Part shown: in pieces, positions 53,004 through 61,667 of the stretch | Numbering within the stretch: position 1 is the first letter of the stretch | Layout of the letters: each line of letters opens with the position of its first letter | From: Dehalococcoidia bacterium | GTDB taxonomy: Bacteria > Chloroflexota > Dehalococcoidia > Lucifugimonadales > Lucifugimonadaceae | Length of the DNA: 64,000 bases | NCBI GenBank assembly: GCA_009693115.1 | Contig: SHXW01000002.1 | Coordinates: 62,001 to 126,000, forward strand | Direction of reading: 5' to 3' | Translations under genes and position numbers: made by a program | Notes under the pieces: model-generated | Database searches by the model: none | Told to the model about the DNA's origin: nothing | Seen by the model: the letters and a program-made list of their open reading frames with translations, nothing else

Positions 53004-53870
53004 TCAGACCGTGTCCCACTTGATGCCGGCCGTTTGCGCGAACTTCCGCAGGCCGTCCGCGGCCACCCCGAGCTTTTCAGCCGGGTAGTGTTCGACGAGG
53101 ACGTGCCCCTTCGGACAGGCCTTCTCCATCCCCTTCAGGAAGGCGACCTCGTCCAGCATCGCCCTCGGCGCGCCGATCACCTCTTCCTCAAAATGCGGCA
53201 GGAGCGCGTCAACGAGTGTGAAGTCCTTGGCGTGCGCGCCGAGGATGCGCCCGTCGAGCAGCCTGTAGAAACGTTCGAGGAGGCCCGTTGTGTTGTACGC
53301 GTCCTCGATGCTCCCCACGAAGTTCACCGGGTCCATGTTGAGGCCGATCATCTTCGACCCCACGGCATCGAGGAAGTCCCTGACCCGTTCCGGAGAGTAG
53401 AGGGGGCAGACGACGCCGCCTTCGACAGCCAGCGGTACGCCCTCGTTCTCCGCCACCTTGCAGATCTGCTTCGCGCTGTCCACCAGACGGTCGAACACGG
53501 CCTGAGAGCGGTTGGCGGAGTGCGGCAGCCAGGCGCCCCTGGGGTTCATGCTGCCCGGCCGGAAGTAGGTGTTTGGCCCGCCGAGCCGTTTCGTGACGTT
53601 GACCATGCGCTTTACAAACTTGATCGCCGAGGCGCGTTCGTCTGCGTCTGCGGAACACAGCCCGCCGCCGTAGTTGCCGACCGTCTGCCCGACTATCAAG
53701 CCCGTCTCTGTGAACAGGTTCTTGATGCGGGTCACGTCCTTGTCTGAGATGGCGAGAGGGTCGTTGACTCGGATCTGCCAGACGGAGAAGCCAGTCTCCC
53801 TGACCTGCTTCGCCGTGGGCCCGCTTATCTGCTTGATCTCTGAATTGAAACCTGCAACGCCTAGAAACAT
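53004..53870 (-). CDS. Sugar phosphate isomerase/epimerase (xylose-isomerase-like TIM barrel)
   Basis: A 288-residue AP-endonuclease-2/xylose-isomerase-like barrel. Likely metal ligands are seen in LAVEGGVVCPLYSPERVRDF, GLNMDPVNFVG, GAHAKDFTLVD and HVLVEHYPAE. Proteins of this type isomerise or epimerise sugars and inositols. Substrate unknown. It is 107 bp upstream of the SDR gene on the same strand. Confidence 0.82.
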   Translation of the reverse strand: MFLGVAGFNSEIKQISGPTAKQVRETGFSVWQIRVNDPLAISDKDVTRIKNLFTETGLIVGQTVGNYGGGLCSADADERASAIKFVKRMVNVTKRLGGPNTYFRPGSMNPRGAWLPHSANRSQAVFDRLVDSAKQICKVAENEGVPLAVEGGVVCPLYSPERVRDFLDAVGSKMIGLNMDPVNFVGSIEDAYNTTGLLERFYRLLDGRILGAHAKDFTLVDALLPHFEEEVIGAPRAMLDEVAFLKGMEKACPKGHVLVEHYPAEKLGVAADGLRKFAQTAGIKWDTV

Positions 53871-54140
53871 GCTGGTGCCGACCCTCCCGAGTCCCTGTTT
53901 GTTGTGTCCTCTCCCAACGGCGAGAGGTTGAAGTCAGAGCGCCCGCCAACATTCTCCCGCGGGCGTCGCCCGCGGCGCCTGTTACATCTTGCCTGCCCAG
54001 CGCGGCCTCTGCCACCTTTCGCACCGGGCAGCGCAGTCAGGTTCGCCCTGAAGTTCCCCGGCGAGCCTGAAACCACCTCCGGCAAGAGAGCGGGCCGTCC
54101 ATTGGCACGGCCCTTACGCAGGCGGCCTTTCCACCATGTC
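53871..54140. other. 270-bp gap with one degenerate palindromic repeat
   Basis: A weak CCTCTCCC/GAGAGG copy lies at about 53910-53928. No coding pattern or RNA gene is visible. Confidence 0.4.
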
Positions 54141-54608
54141 CTAAGAGCGGTCCCGCCCCTTGAACTTCTCCGACTCCAGCCTGGTCTTTAGTGCGCCAAG
54201 CCATAGATCGTTCGTCCGGGCCACCTGCCCGCTGATAAGAGCCCGCAGGGGTGCGAACCCGCATCCGGAACCTTCGACGGATGCCTCCGACAGGACGCGG
54301 GTTCTGCGGAAATCACCGTCCAACCTGAACACATGGCGCAGCGTCGTGGACCAGACCTGCCCGCTGAAGCCCAGCTCGCGCCGTTCTTCCCACGACTCTA
54401 TTCGAGATGTGATGTCAAGGACAGCCCGCAGCCGCCACTTGAACTCTGCGTTCATACCGGGCCGGTTGAGCCAGCGGGAGTTTGTGATCTCGGGGTGCCA
54501 GTCCTGCCAGAGATCAACCCTGCTGAGCCAGTCCCAGACCATTTCGGGCGGGGCGAAGAGTTCGATTTCGCCCCTGACCCTGACCGGGGCATTGTGGTTG
54601 ATTTCCAT
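54141..54608 (-). CDS. SRPBCC-family (START-like) protein
   Basis: A 155-residue helix-grip protein, probably binding a small hydrophobic ligand. It has an N-terminal VRGEIELFAPPEMVWDWLSRVDLWQDWHPEI (polyketide-cyclase/SRPBCC start) and the long C-terminal helix FAPLRALISGQVARTNDLWLGALKTRLE typical of the fold. The start is ATG at 54608; the longer frame to 54707 is spacer sequence. Function unknown. A perfect inverted repeat lies 22 nt upstream. Confidence 0.8.
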   Translation of the reverse strand: MEINHNAPVRVRGEIELFAPPEMVWDWLSRVDLWQDWHPEITNSRWLNRPGMNAEFKWRLRAVLDITSRIESWEERRELGFSGQVWSTTLRHVFRLDGDFRRTRVLSEASVEGSGCGFAPLRALISGQVARTNDLWLGALKTRLESEKFKGRDRS

Positions 54609-54911
54609 CGCCTCGTCCTGCTCTCCAGGATCATGGCGCGGCGCCATGAACAGTGACGGGGTACGCCAAGCGAGCCCGAGATTACGTGCGAGGGCGCGCC
54701 CCGTCAAACATGGGAAGCCGCCGCGGTGTCATGCCCAAAGGCAGCAGCGGCTCCGGGCTGCGACAATGTCCCGCCAGCGCCCCTGCCCTCCCGGCCGTTC
54801 GGGCGTCACGCGGGCGCGGGACGAAGGCGATAACCTGCACAGCGGTTTGTATCTCGTGGCAGCCTGTGTCACCGCGACCTGCCCGCGGCTCTGGAAGATC
54901 CGTTTCACACC
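54609..54911. promoter_or_regulatory. Divergent gap with a perfect palindrome
   Basis: TCATGGCGC-G-GCGCCATGA (54631-54649) is a 9-bp inverted repeat just upstream of the SRPBCC gene and could be an operator. The remaining bases up to the pentapeptide gene show nothing recognisable. Confidence 0.35.
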
Positions 54912-55322
54912 ATGAACCCACGACACCTCGAAATTGTGCAGGCTGGCGCAGAAAAGCTCGACCGCTGGCGTTCGGCCAACCCTGAGGTCAGACTCGACCT
55001 CAGCGGCGCAAAACTCGCCGGGGCCAACCTTTCAGGACTGAACCTGGCGCAGTCTCACTTGGAAAACGTAGATCTGACGGGGGCGGACCTCGAAGAGACG
55101 GAGTTTACGCAGGCGAACATGCTGAGGGCGAAGCTAAGGGGTGCGAACCTGAAGCGGGCGATACTATTCCGCACCGTGCTGGTAGATGCAGATGCACGCG
55201 ACGCGGACTTCACGGGCGCAATGATGTACCGCACGAACCTGCGTGGCGCAGATATCACCGGGGCGAAGTTCGCCCGCGCCACAACGCTCAAGACCGTGTG
55301 GCCTGACACCCGCGTGCCGTGA
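54912..55322 (+). CDS. Pentapeptide-repeat protein
   Basis: A 136-residue protein whose residues about 28-125 are A(D/N)Lxx repeats (for example LSGAKLAGANLSGLNL, then VDLTGADLEE and TNLRGADITGAKF). They would form a right-handed quadrilateral beta-helix of about 20 repeats. Functions in the family range from gyrase protection to scaffolding, and nothing here decides. It ends 18 nt before the GMC oxidoreductase gene, so the two are likely co-transcribed. Confidence 0.9.
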   Translation: MNPRHLEIVQAGAEKLDRWRSANPEVRLDLSGAKLAGANLSGLNLAQSHLENVDLTGADLEETEFTQANMLRAKLRGANLKRAILFRTVLVDADARDADFTGAMMYRTNLRGADITGAKFARATTLKTVWPDTRVP

Positions 55323-55340
55323 CGGGCGGAGTAGCAAACC

Positions 55341-57029
55341 GTGGATGCTCGTTCGCACTATGACGTGATCGTGATCGGCGCAGGGTCGGCCGGAGCCACG
55401 GCCGCGGCGCGCCTCTCGGAAGACCCGCGCCGGTCGGTGTTGCTTCTGGAGGCTGGGCCGGACTACCCGGACTTCGACCAGCTGCCCGAAGATATCAAGC
55501 AAGGCCACGCCACAGGCGCGGACAACGTCATCGGCGGCCAGCACGACTGGCAGATGACGGCCCGGGCCACCGACCTTAACCCGAACATGCCCGTCCCGCG
55601 TGGCTACGTCATGGGCGGCACGAGCGCGATCAACGGGCAGGTGTTCCTGCGCGGCCTGCCCGAGGACTTTGACCAGTGGGCCGCATATGGCAACACGGAC
55701 TGGTCATGGCGGAATGTGCTGCCTTACTACCGGAAGCTGGAGACGGACCTCAACTATCCCGGCGGCGACTTCCACGGCACGGACGGGCCGATACTTGTGC
55801 GGCGCTACCAGCCGGACGAGTTGATGCCTGACCAGACGGCGTTCATCGAGGCATGCCACACCGCAGGGTTCACGGACTCGCCAGACCACAACGACCCTTC
55901 CTCCACGGGCGTCGGCCCGCTGCCCCTGAACAACCCCAACGGCATCAGGTGGTCAACGTCGCTCGGCTACCTCGGCCCGGCCCGGCACAGGCTCAACCTC
56001 ACCATCCGCGGCAACAGTCTCGTCCACCGCATCCTGTTCGACCGTCCGGAGGGACGGGGCGCGCCGCGTGCGATCGGCGTCGAAGTCGAGTCGCCGTACC
56101 GCAGGTGGGGCGACAACCCTGCATCTGGGGCTCCCGAAGGGCCGCACGCAGGCGCCAAGGCGGGCGGTCTCCGGACCGAACCGGACGGTTCGGCCTCGCC
56201 GACTCGCGCAGCGGGCGTCCTGCCAACCCGCGGGGAGACCTTCCGCGTGTATGCGGACGAAATCGTCCTTTCCTCCGGGCCGATAGGTTCCCCGCAACTG
56301 CTCATGCTCTCCGGCATCGGGCCTGCTGGCCACCTCAAGCAGCAGGGCATCGCGGTCGTGACGGATGCGCCCGGCGTGGGCCGGAACCTGCGCGACCACC
56401 CGACCCTCCACGTCCGCTATGCCGCGAAAGACGGCTACCCGATGCCTGACGTCAAGGTCGGCCCGCAAAAAGTCGCGCTGCGCTACACCGCGCCGGGGTC
56501 GTCCCTGAGAAACGACATGATGACTGTCATGCGCTGGTGGACGCCCACGCGCATGTTCCTGATCACGGCGGCGATAGAGCTTGCGAAGTCTTCGGGCACG
56601 ATCAGGCTGGTGTCGACGGACCCGCACGCGCAGCCGGACATTGACTACAACCTGCTCGACCATCCCTACGACCGCGAGCGTTTGCGGGAGGGTGTGCGTC
56701 TGAACATCAGACTTGGCGGGCACCCTGCGTATCGGGACATCCTGGGCGAACTTGTTGACCCCAAACCAGCAGACCTTGCCAATGACGCCTCCCTCGACAC
56801 ATGGCTGCTCCGCAACGTTCAGACCATGCAGCACATATCGGGCACCGCTAAGATGGGGCCGGACTCCGACCCTCTGGCCGTCCTGGACCAGCAGTTGCGG
56901 GTGCGAGGCACTGAGGGCCTGCGGGTGGCGGACTGCTCCGTCATGCCGGACTGCATCCGGGCCAACACCAACGCCACGGCCATCATGATCGGCGAGCGCG
57001 TTGCGGAGTTTGTAAAGGGAATCGGCTAG
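55341..57029 (+). CDS. GMC-family FAD oxidoreductase
   Basis: A 562-residue flavoprotein of the choline-dehydrogenase/glucose-oxidase family. It shows the FAD-binding GAGSAGATAAARL, the MGGTSAINGQVF signature and VLSSGPIGSPQLLMLSGIG. The C-terminal HISGTAKMG histidine block and NTNATAIMIGERVA are also present. It oxidises an alcohol to an aldehyde or ketone. Between the IGVEVES strand and ETFRVYADE there is an extra stretch of about 45 residues rich in Gly, Ala and Pro. This is absent from typical members, so it may be an inserted element or a surface loop. Confidence 0.9.
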   Translation: MDARSHYDVIVIGAGSAGATAAARLSEDPRRSVLLLEAGPDYPDFDQLPEDIKQGHATGADNVIGGQHDWQMTARATDLNPNMPVPRGYVMGGTSAINGQVFLRGLPEDFDQWAAYGNTDWSWRNVLPYYRKLETDLNYPGGDFHGTDGPILVRRYQPDELMPDQTAFIEACHTAGFTDSPDHNDPSSTGVGPLPLNNPNGIRWSTSLGYLGPARHRLNLTIRGNSLVHRILFDRPEGRGAPRAIGVEVESPYRRWGDNPASGAPEGPHAGAKAGGLRTEPDGSASPTRAAGVLPTRGETFRVYADEIVLSSGPIGSPQLLMLSGIGPAGHLKQQGIAVVTDAPGVGRNLRDHPTLHVRYAAKDGYPMPDVKVGPQKVALRYTAPGSSLRNDMMTVMRWWTPTRMFLITAAIELAKSSGTIRLVSTDPHAQPDIDYNLLDHPYDRERLREGVRLNIRLGGHPAYRDILGELVDPKPADLANDASLDTWLLRNVQTMQHISGTAKMGPDSDPLAVLDQQLRVRGTEGLRVADCSVMPDCIRANTNATAIMIGERVAEFVKGIG

Positions 57030-57178
57030 CCTGCGGTATGTCATCCTGAGTTCCGGTGCACCCGTGGACGAAGGATGCCGTCCGAAAGTGCAGTGTTGGC
57101 CGTCTGAGCCGGACTCTTCGCTCCTCTCAGTCCTTCGACAGGCACAGGACGCTTGTTCAGCCCACGCACGGAGCACAT
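57030..57178. repeat. Degenerate copy of the long dispersed repeat
   Basis: The gap between the GMC gene and argH contains GTCATCCTGAG at its left end and ACTCTTCGCTCCTCTCAG at its right, a decayed copy of the family described at 39343 and 58689. Translation of the argH frame upstream of 57179 runs through this repeat. Confidence 0.5.
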
Positions 57179-58687
57179 ATGCCCGCCAGAACTTCCACTA
57201 GACAGGCAAAACAGCAGGATCCCGCGGCCGCGCCGCGCGGCGCGGGACTGGCGTCCCAGTTCACGGAGTCACTGCACTACGACCGGCGGCTGTTCAAAGA
57301 GGACATAGCCGGGTCGGCAGCGCACGCCAGGATGCTCGGCAGGCAGGGCATCATCTCGAAGCAGGACGCAGAGAAGATTGTGAGTGGTCTGGGGCAGATC
57401 GAGAAGGAAATCGAGGCTGGCGCGTTCAAATGGAGGCCGGAACTCGAAGACATACACATGAACATCGAGTCCCGCCTATACGAAGTAATTGGCGATGCCG
57501 CAGGCCGACTGCACACAGCCCGTTCGCGCAATGACCAGGTCGCCACTGACACCCGGCTGTGGGTCAAGAAGCAGGCGACCGAGGCCGTCACCCGCCTGCG
57601 TTTGCTCCAGCGCGCCTTCGTAGATGTGGCTGACGGTCACGGCGGGCTGGCTGGCACGCAGGTTTCACCCACACCCGCGCCCGCCCCTGGAGGGCACCCG
57701 TCTCCATCGAAGGGAGAGGGGGTGTGGAACGTCGATGCCGTCCTGCCCGGCTACACGCACATGCAGCGCGGCCAGCCCGTCACGCTCGGCCACCACATGC
57801 TGGCCTATTTCGAGATGTTCGGGCGGGACGCAGCGCGCTTCGCAGCGGCGCGGGCCGCCGCGGACGTGATGCCCCTCGGCTCGGGAGCGATGGCTGGCCT
57901 GCCCTACCCGCTCGACCGCGCGTCCGTCGCCGCAGAACTCGGTTTCTCGCACGTCAGCGCGAACTCCATGGACGCCGTGTCAGACCGCGACTACATGCTC
58001 GAATTCATACACGCTGCCGCCGTTTGCCAGGTGCACCTGTCGCGGTTGGGCGAGGAGCTTGTCATCTGGTCATCGGAGGAGTTCGGCTTCGTGCGGCTCC
58101 CGGACGAATACACCACCGGGTCGAGCATCATGCCGCAGAAGCGTAACCCGGACTTCGCCGAGTTGGTGCGCGGCAAGACCGGACGCATACTCGGCCACTA
58201 TGTGGGCCTGCTGACCACGCTCAAGGGCCTGCCTCTCACCTACAACCGGGACCTTCAGGAGGACAAGGAGGCCCTGTTCGACGCCGCTGACACGGTGCTG
58301 GCGTCGCTGGAAGCCGCAGCCGGCATGGTGCGTGGCGCGAGGTTCGACACTGCGCGGATGCGGGCCGCGGCCGAGAAGTCCTACGTCCTGGCCACGGACA
58401 TAGCCGACTATCTTGTCCGCAAGGGCGTGCCCTTCCGCGAGGCGTATATCACCGTCGCTGCGCTTTCGAAGCAGGCGAAGTCCGCCGGGAAGGGCTTTGG
58501 CGAGCTTTCGCTGAAGGACTATCAAAAGGCCTCGCCGAAGTTCGCGAAAGACGTCATGAAGATCACCGTGGACTCAGCCGTCGCCGCACGGGACACGCCC
58601 GGGGGCACGGCCCCTGGCCGCGTCCGCGAAGCCCTGCAGGACGCCTATCGTCGCCTGTCGATCGCGCAGCAGGCCGGGGAGTGGTGA
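57179..58687 (+). CDS. argH: Argininosuccinate lyase with in-frame repeat insertion
   Basis: Splits argininosuccinate to arginine and fumarate. The 502-residue protein has the superfamily signature GSSIMPQKRNP, the ARSRNDQVATDTRLW block and GYTHMQRGQPVTLGHH. Two oddities: the usual N-terminal WGGRF segment is missing and replaced by a Pro/Ala/Gln stretch. Also, about 24 residues (about 159-182) sit between FVDVADGHGG and VDAVLPGYTH where relatives have a few. The inserted DNA (57653-57725) resembles the palindromic intergenic repeat. The catalytic core appears intact, so it is probably functional. ATG at 57179 is chosen because upstream frame is repeat sequence. Confidence 0.92.
   Translation: MPARTSTRQAKQQDPAAAPRGAGLASQFTESLHYDRRLFKEDIAGSAAHARMLGRQGIISKQDAEKIVSGLGQIEKEIEAGAFKWRPELEDIHMNIESRLYEVIGDAAGRLHTARSRNDQVATDTRLWVKKQATEAVTRLRLLQRAFVDVADGHGGLAGTQVSPTPAPAPGGHPSPSKGEGVWNVDAVLPGYTHMQRGQPVTLGHHMLAYFEMFGRDAARFAAARAAADVMPLGSGAMAGLPYPLDRASVAAELGFSHVSANSMDAVSDRDYMLEFIHAAAVCQVHLSRLGEELVIWSSEEFGFVRLPDEYTTGSSIMPQKRNPDFAELVRGKTGRILGHYVGLLTTLKGLPLTYNRDLQEDKEALFDAADTVLASLEAAAGMVRGARFDTARMRAAAEKSYVLATDIADYLVRKGVPFREAYITVAALSKQAKSAGKGFGELSLKDYQKASPKFAKDVMKITVDSAVAARDTPGGTAPGRVREALQDAYRRLSIAQQAGEW
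57653..57725. repeat. Palindrome-like insertion inside argH
   Basis: The segment includes CACCCGTCTCC-ATCGA-AGGGAGAGGGGG, a decayed form of the CCCTCTCCC/GGGAGAGGG repeat. It is read in frame and encodes a Pro/Gly/Ser-rich loop. Confidence 0.6.
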
Positions 58688-58688
58688 A

Positions 58689-58816
58689 GCACTGTAATTC
58701 TGAGTGGGGCGCGAAGCACGGAACGAAGAATCCATCTCAGTCGATGGCGCGTGGCTCTTTGCGCTAGATTCTTCACTTCGTCCCGAACCATCCGTGACTT
58801 CGCTCAGAATGACATG
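58689..58816. repeat. Long dispersed repeat between argH and an enolase-superfamily gene
   Basis: About 128 bp running from an AATTCTGAG left end to TTCGCTCAGAATGACA. It shares GCGTGGCTCTTTG and GATTCTTC with the copy at 39343-39472. It lies between two converging genes. Confidence 0.7.
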
Positions 58817-58827
58817 CTTGCGCCGTC

Positions 58828-60000
58828 CTAATACTCCCGCAGGCTCCCGTCAGGGTTGATCAGAGGCGGGCGGGTGTACGGCTTCGGCGGATACTTCCTG
58901 AAGGCATCCTCGTTCAGTTCAATGCCCAGGCCCGGCGTCTTCGGCACTATCAAATACCCGCCCTCGCGCTTCATCGGAGCGTTCACAAGGTCCCGCTTCA
59001 CGCCCGAGTCGTCATCGTGCGGGTACTCCTGCACGGCGATGTTGTGCACCGCTGCGCACAGGTGCACGCAGGCCGCAGTAAGCACTGCTGATAGAGGGTT
59101 GTGCGGCGCGACGCCGATGTAGTTCGCCTCGGCAATGGCGGCGATCTTCTTGATGTTGGTGATGCCGCCCGCGAGTGACAGGTCGGGCCGGACGTACTTC
59201 GCGCCCTTGTGGTTGATCAGGTCCTGGAACTGGTAGATCGTGTAAAGCCGTTCGCCCATCGCCACCGGCATCGGCACGTTCGCCGCCACGTCGCCCCAGG
59301 CGTCCATGTTCTCCGGCTCGATGGGGTCTTCGAAGAAGTACAGGTTGTACGGCTCGAGGGCGCGCCCGACGGCTATGGCCTCTGCGGGCGTGAGGCGGTT
59401 CACGGTGTCTATCATCAGGTCCACGTCCGGGCCGACGGCCTGGCGGACAGCAGCGACGCGCTCCACGGCGTTGCGCTGCATGGCGGTGAAGGACATGGTT
59501 TCGAGGCCCATGCCCTCTTCGAAGGAGTGCCCGCCGCCGAAGTCGCCGAACGGGTAGAGCCGGAGCGCGGTGAAGCCCTCCTTCACCCTGGCCTTCGCCT
59601 CTGCCGCAAGGTCGTCCGTCGTCTTGCCGCCCAGGTGGGTGTAGAGCCGGACCTTTTCGCGCGTCGGGCCGCCGAGGAGTTCATAAACCGGCTTGCCAGC
59701 CTCCTTGCCTTTGATGTCCCATAACGCCTGGTCTATCGCGCCGATGGCGGCCATCACGTCCGCGCCGCCGCGGAAGAGACAGCGCCGGAACATGTGCTGC
59801 CAGTGCCGCTCGATCTGGAGCGGGTCCTTGCCGGTGAGATATTCGGCGCAGTATTCGACGCCCGCGATGGGCAGGAACGGCGTGCCGCCGGTGCCCGAGC
59901 CGGGGTGAAGCTCTCCGATGCCCGTGATACCGGCGTCGGTGCTGACCTTGACATACATGAAGCGGTCCGCCCGCAGCGTCTGGACCTTCGTGACTTTCAT
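58828..60000 (-). CDS. Enolase-superfamily enzyme, paralogue 3 (galactonate-dehydratase-like)
   Basis: A 390-residue member with start MKVTKVQTLRAD. (ATG at 60000.) The first motif reads ALRLYPFG (R-x-Y) in place of KxK. Ligands appear as LMIDTVNRL, FFEDPIEPEN and AMGERLYT, followed by a late catalytic histidine in VAPHNPLSAVLTAACVH. The APHNPL motif and ligand spacing resemble D-galactonate and mannonate dehydratases. Water elimination from a sugar acid is the most likely activity. It is divergent from a Gfo/Idh gene that starts 485 bp away. Confidence 0.86.
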   Translation of the reverse strand: MKVTKVQTLRADRFMYVKVSTDAGITGIGELHPGSGTGGTPFLPIAGVEYCAEYLTGKDPLQIERHWQHMFRRCLFRGGADVMAAIGAIDQALWDIKGKEAGKPVYELLGGPTREKVRLYTHLGGKTTDDLAAEAKARVKEGFTALRLYPFGDFGGGHSFEEGMGLETMSFTAMQRNAVERVAAVRQAVGPDVDLMIDTVNRLTPAEAIAVGRALEPYNLYFFEDPIEPENMDAWGDVAANVPMPVAMGERLYTIYQFQDLINHKGAKYVRPDLSLAGGITNIKKIAAIAEANYIGVAPHNPLSAVLTAACVHLCAAVHNIAVQEYPHDDDSGVKRDLVNAPMKREGGYLIVPKTPGLGIELNEDAFRKYPPKPYTRPPLINPDGSLREY

Positions 60001-60056
60001 CTGTAGTTGGCCTTTCGGAGATGACGAGGAGCGGTTCACAGAGGACACTCTTCGAT

Positions 60057-60182
60057 GTCATTCTGAGTCGCGGCGAAGCCGTGGACGAAGAATCCCGGTT
60101 GGGACTCTTCGCTTCGCTCAGAGTGACATCGCGCCGCCACGGATCCCTCACCCGCTCGCTTCGTTCGGGGTTCGGGATGACA
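60057..60182. repeat. Copies of the long dispersed repeat
   Basis: GTCATTCTGAGTCGCGG at 60058 and CTTCGCTCAGAGTGACAT near 60127 form inverted ends about 75 bp apart. A further CGCTTCGTTCGGGGTTCGGGATGACA end lies just downstream, in part. Confidence 0.6.
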
Positions 60183-60349
60183 GGGAGCCTGCGGTATTCA
60201 ACGCCCGCGCGGGCGGCGCGTCAACCGGGCGTCCCCGGTTCGTGAGACTTTGAAAGCCGGTCAGTGATGACGGGAGCCTGCGGTATTCAACGCCGGCGAG
60301 AATGGCACGTCAACCGGGCGTCCCCGGTTCGTGAGACTTTGAAAGCCGG
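60183..60349. repeat. 89-bp period direct repeat (two copies)
   Basis: Two copies of about 78 bp (60183-60260 and 60272-60349) repeat with an 89-bp period. Both begin GGGAGCCTGCGGTATTCAAC and end GACTTTGAAAGCCGG. They differ mainly in an internal GC stretch. The repeat ends about 135 bp before the Gfo/Idh start and might hold control sites for it. Confidence 0.8.
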
Positions 60350-60485
60350 GCCGGGTGCTAAACTCAACCTTCGTTCAATTTGAGATGGGTGTTGCCAGCG
60401 GGAACGCCCTCATCACCCGTCCATGACGGGTACCCGCCCTTTCCCACCGGGAGAGGGTGTGATTGTCCCAAGCAAGGAACAACAA

Positions 60486-61667
60486 ATGCCGGGAGCGTTG
60501 AGAGTAGGCGTCGTAGGGGTCGGGCAGCGCGGGCTGAACCATGTCAAGGCGCTGACGGAGTTGCAGCAGGACGAGGTCGTTCAACTCGCCGCGCTCTGCG
60601 ACCCGTGGTCCGACAACCTGGCCGAGGACAAGATCAAAAAGGGCGCACCGCTCTATTCCCCGCTCGGCGTGAAGCTGTTCAGCAGCGTTGATGACCTGAT
60701 TGCGAGCAGGGCCGTTGACGCCGTGTGGTTCGTAATGCCGCCCAACCAGCACAAGGGTGAGATCATCCGCGCCGCGAAGGCGGGACTGGCGGTCATGGCC
60801 GAGAAGCCGCAGACGCTCTTTTTCGACGAGGCGAAGGAGATGGCGGACGCCATCGACGCCGCGGGCGTACCCAGCACCGTCGGTTTCCAGATGCGCTACG
60901 ACCCCTGGTACATCAAGCTGCGGGAGTATCTGGCCGACAAGTGGACGGCCTCGATGACCATGCTGGTGGAAAGCGACGTCGCCTCACATGGCCGCAAACA
61001 CACCCACACGGAGGAGAAGGGCGGCCCTGCGAACCGCGTCTGGACGGCGAACCGCGCCTGGTCGGGCACGACCATGGTGGAGGCGGGCATCCACCAGACG
61101 GACCTGATGCGCTACTGGACGGACGATGACGTGAAATGGGTGCAGGCGGCGTATGTAGAGCGGCCCGAAAACCTGTGGGCCGCAGAGGGCGACAACCCGG
61201 TCGCCTACACCGTCACCTACGGGTTCAGGAAGGGCGGCGTGGGCAACATCATCTTCACACGGCCTGCACGCGTCTACTACTCGGGCCGGTTCGACTATGT
61301 GCTGTCACTGCACGCGCTCGTGAAGTTCGAGGATGACCTGGTGGCCTACGCGTACGAGGGCAGGGAGTACCCGCCTGCACAGAGGCCGGATGTGGGTTCG
61401 CTCCGCAAGGTCCTCGCCCGGGGACCGCACGCCGACGCCATGGGCGACCACAACACGAAGGCTCTGGGGAAGGCGTTTGCCGAGTCTGTGACGATGAAGA
61501 AGCCGGGCATGTCGAGGGCGACGTTCCGGTCGGGCCTGAACTCGCTGGCCGCGGTGCTGGCAGCGAACGTTTCGCACGAGCGCGGAGGAGAGCGCATAGA
61601 CCTGGACCGCTTCACGGGGTCGGAGGAGTACGCCCGTTACCGTCGCCGGCCGGCCGGGATGGCGTAG
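60486..61667 (+). CDS. Gfo/Idh/MocA-family oxidoreductase (second)
   Basis: A 393-residue NAD(P)-dependent dehydrogenase starting at ATG 60486. It has the Rossmann loop RVGVVGVGQRGLNHV, a AVMAEKPQTL segment with the conserved Glu-Lys-Pro, GFQMRYDPWY and the GIHQTDLMRYW histidine motif in the substrate domain. It probably oxidises a sugar or polyol. It lies among enolase-superfamily genes and is not close in sequence to the Gfo/Idh protein at the trp operon end. A palindromic repeat (60432-60458) sits just upstream. Confidence 0.88.
   Translation: MPGALRVGVVGVGQRGLNHVKALTELQQDEVVQLAALCDPWSDNLAEDKIKKGAPLYSPLGVKLFSSVDDLIASRAVDAVWFVMPPNQHKGEIIRAAKAGLAVMAEKPQTLFFDEAKEMADAIDAAGVPSTVGFQMRYDPWYIKLREYLADKWTASMTMLVESDVASHGRKHTHTEEKGGPANRVWTANRAWSGTTMVEAGIHQTDLMRYWTDDDVKWVQAAYVERPENLWAAEGDNPVAYTVTYGFRKGGVGNIIFTRPARVYYSGRFDYVLSLHALVKFEDDLVAYAYEGREYPPAQRPDVGSLRKVLARGPHADAMGDHNTKALGKAFAESVTMKKPGMSRATFRSGLNSLAAVLAANVSHERGGERIDLDRFTGSEEYARYRRRPAGMA

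Noticed and set aside
60183-60349. CRISPR-like array
   Set aside because: There are only two copies, the units are too long (about 78 bp with an 11-bp spacer), and no cas genes are present.
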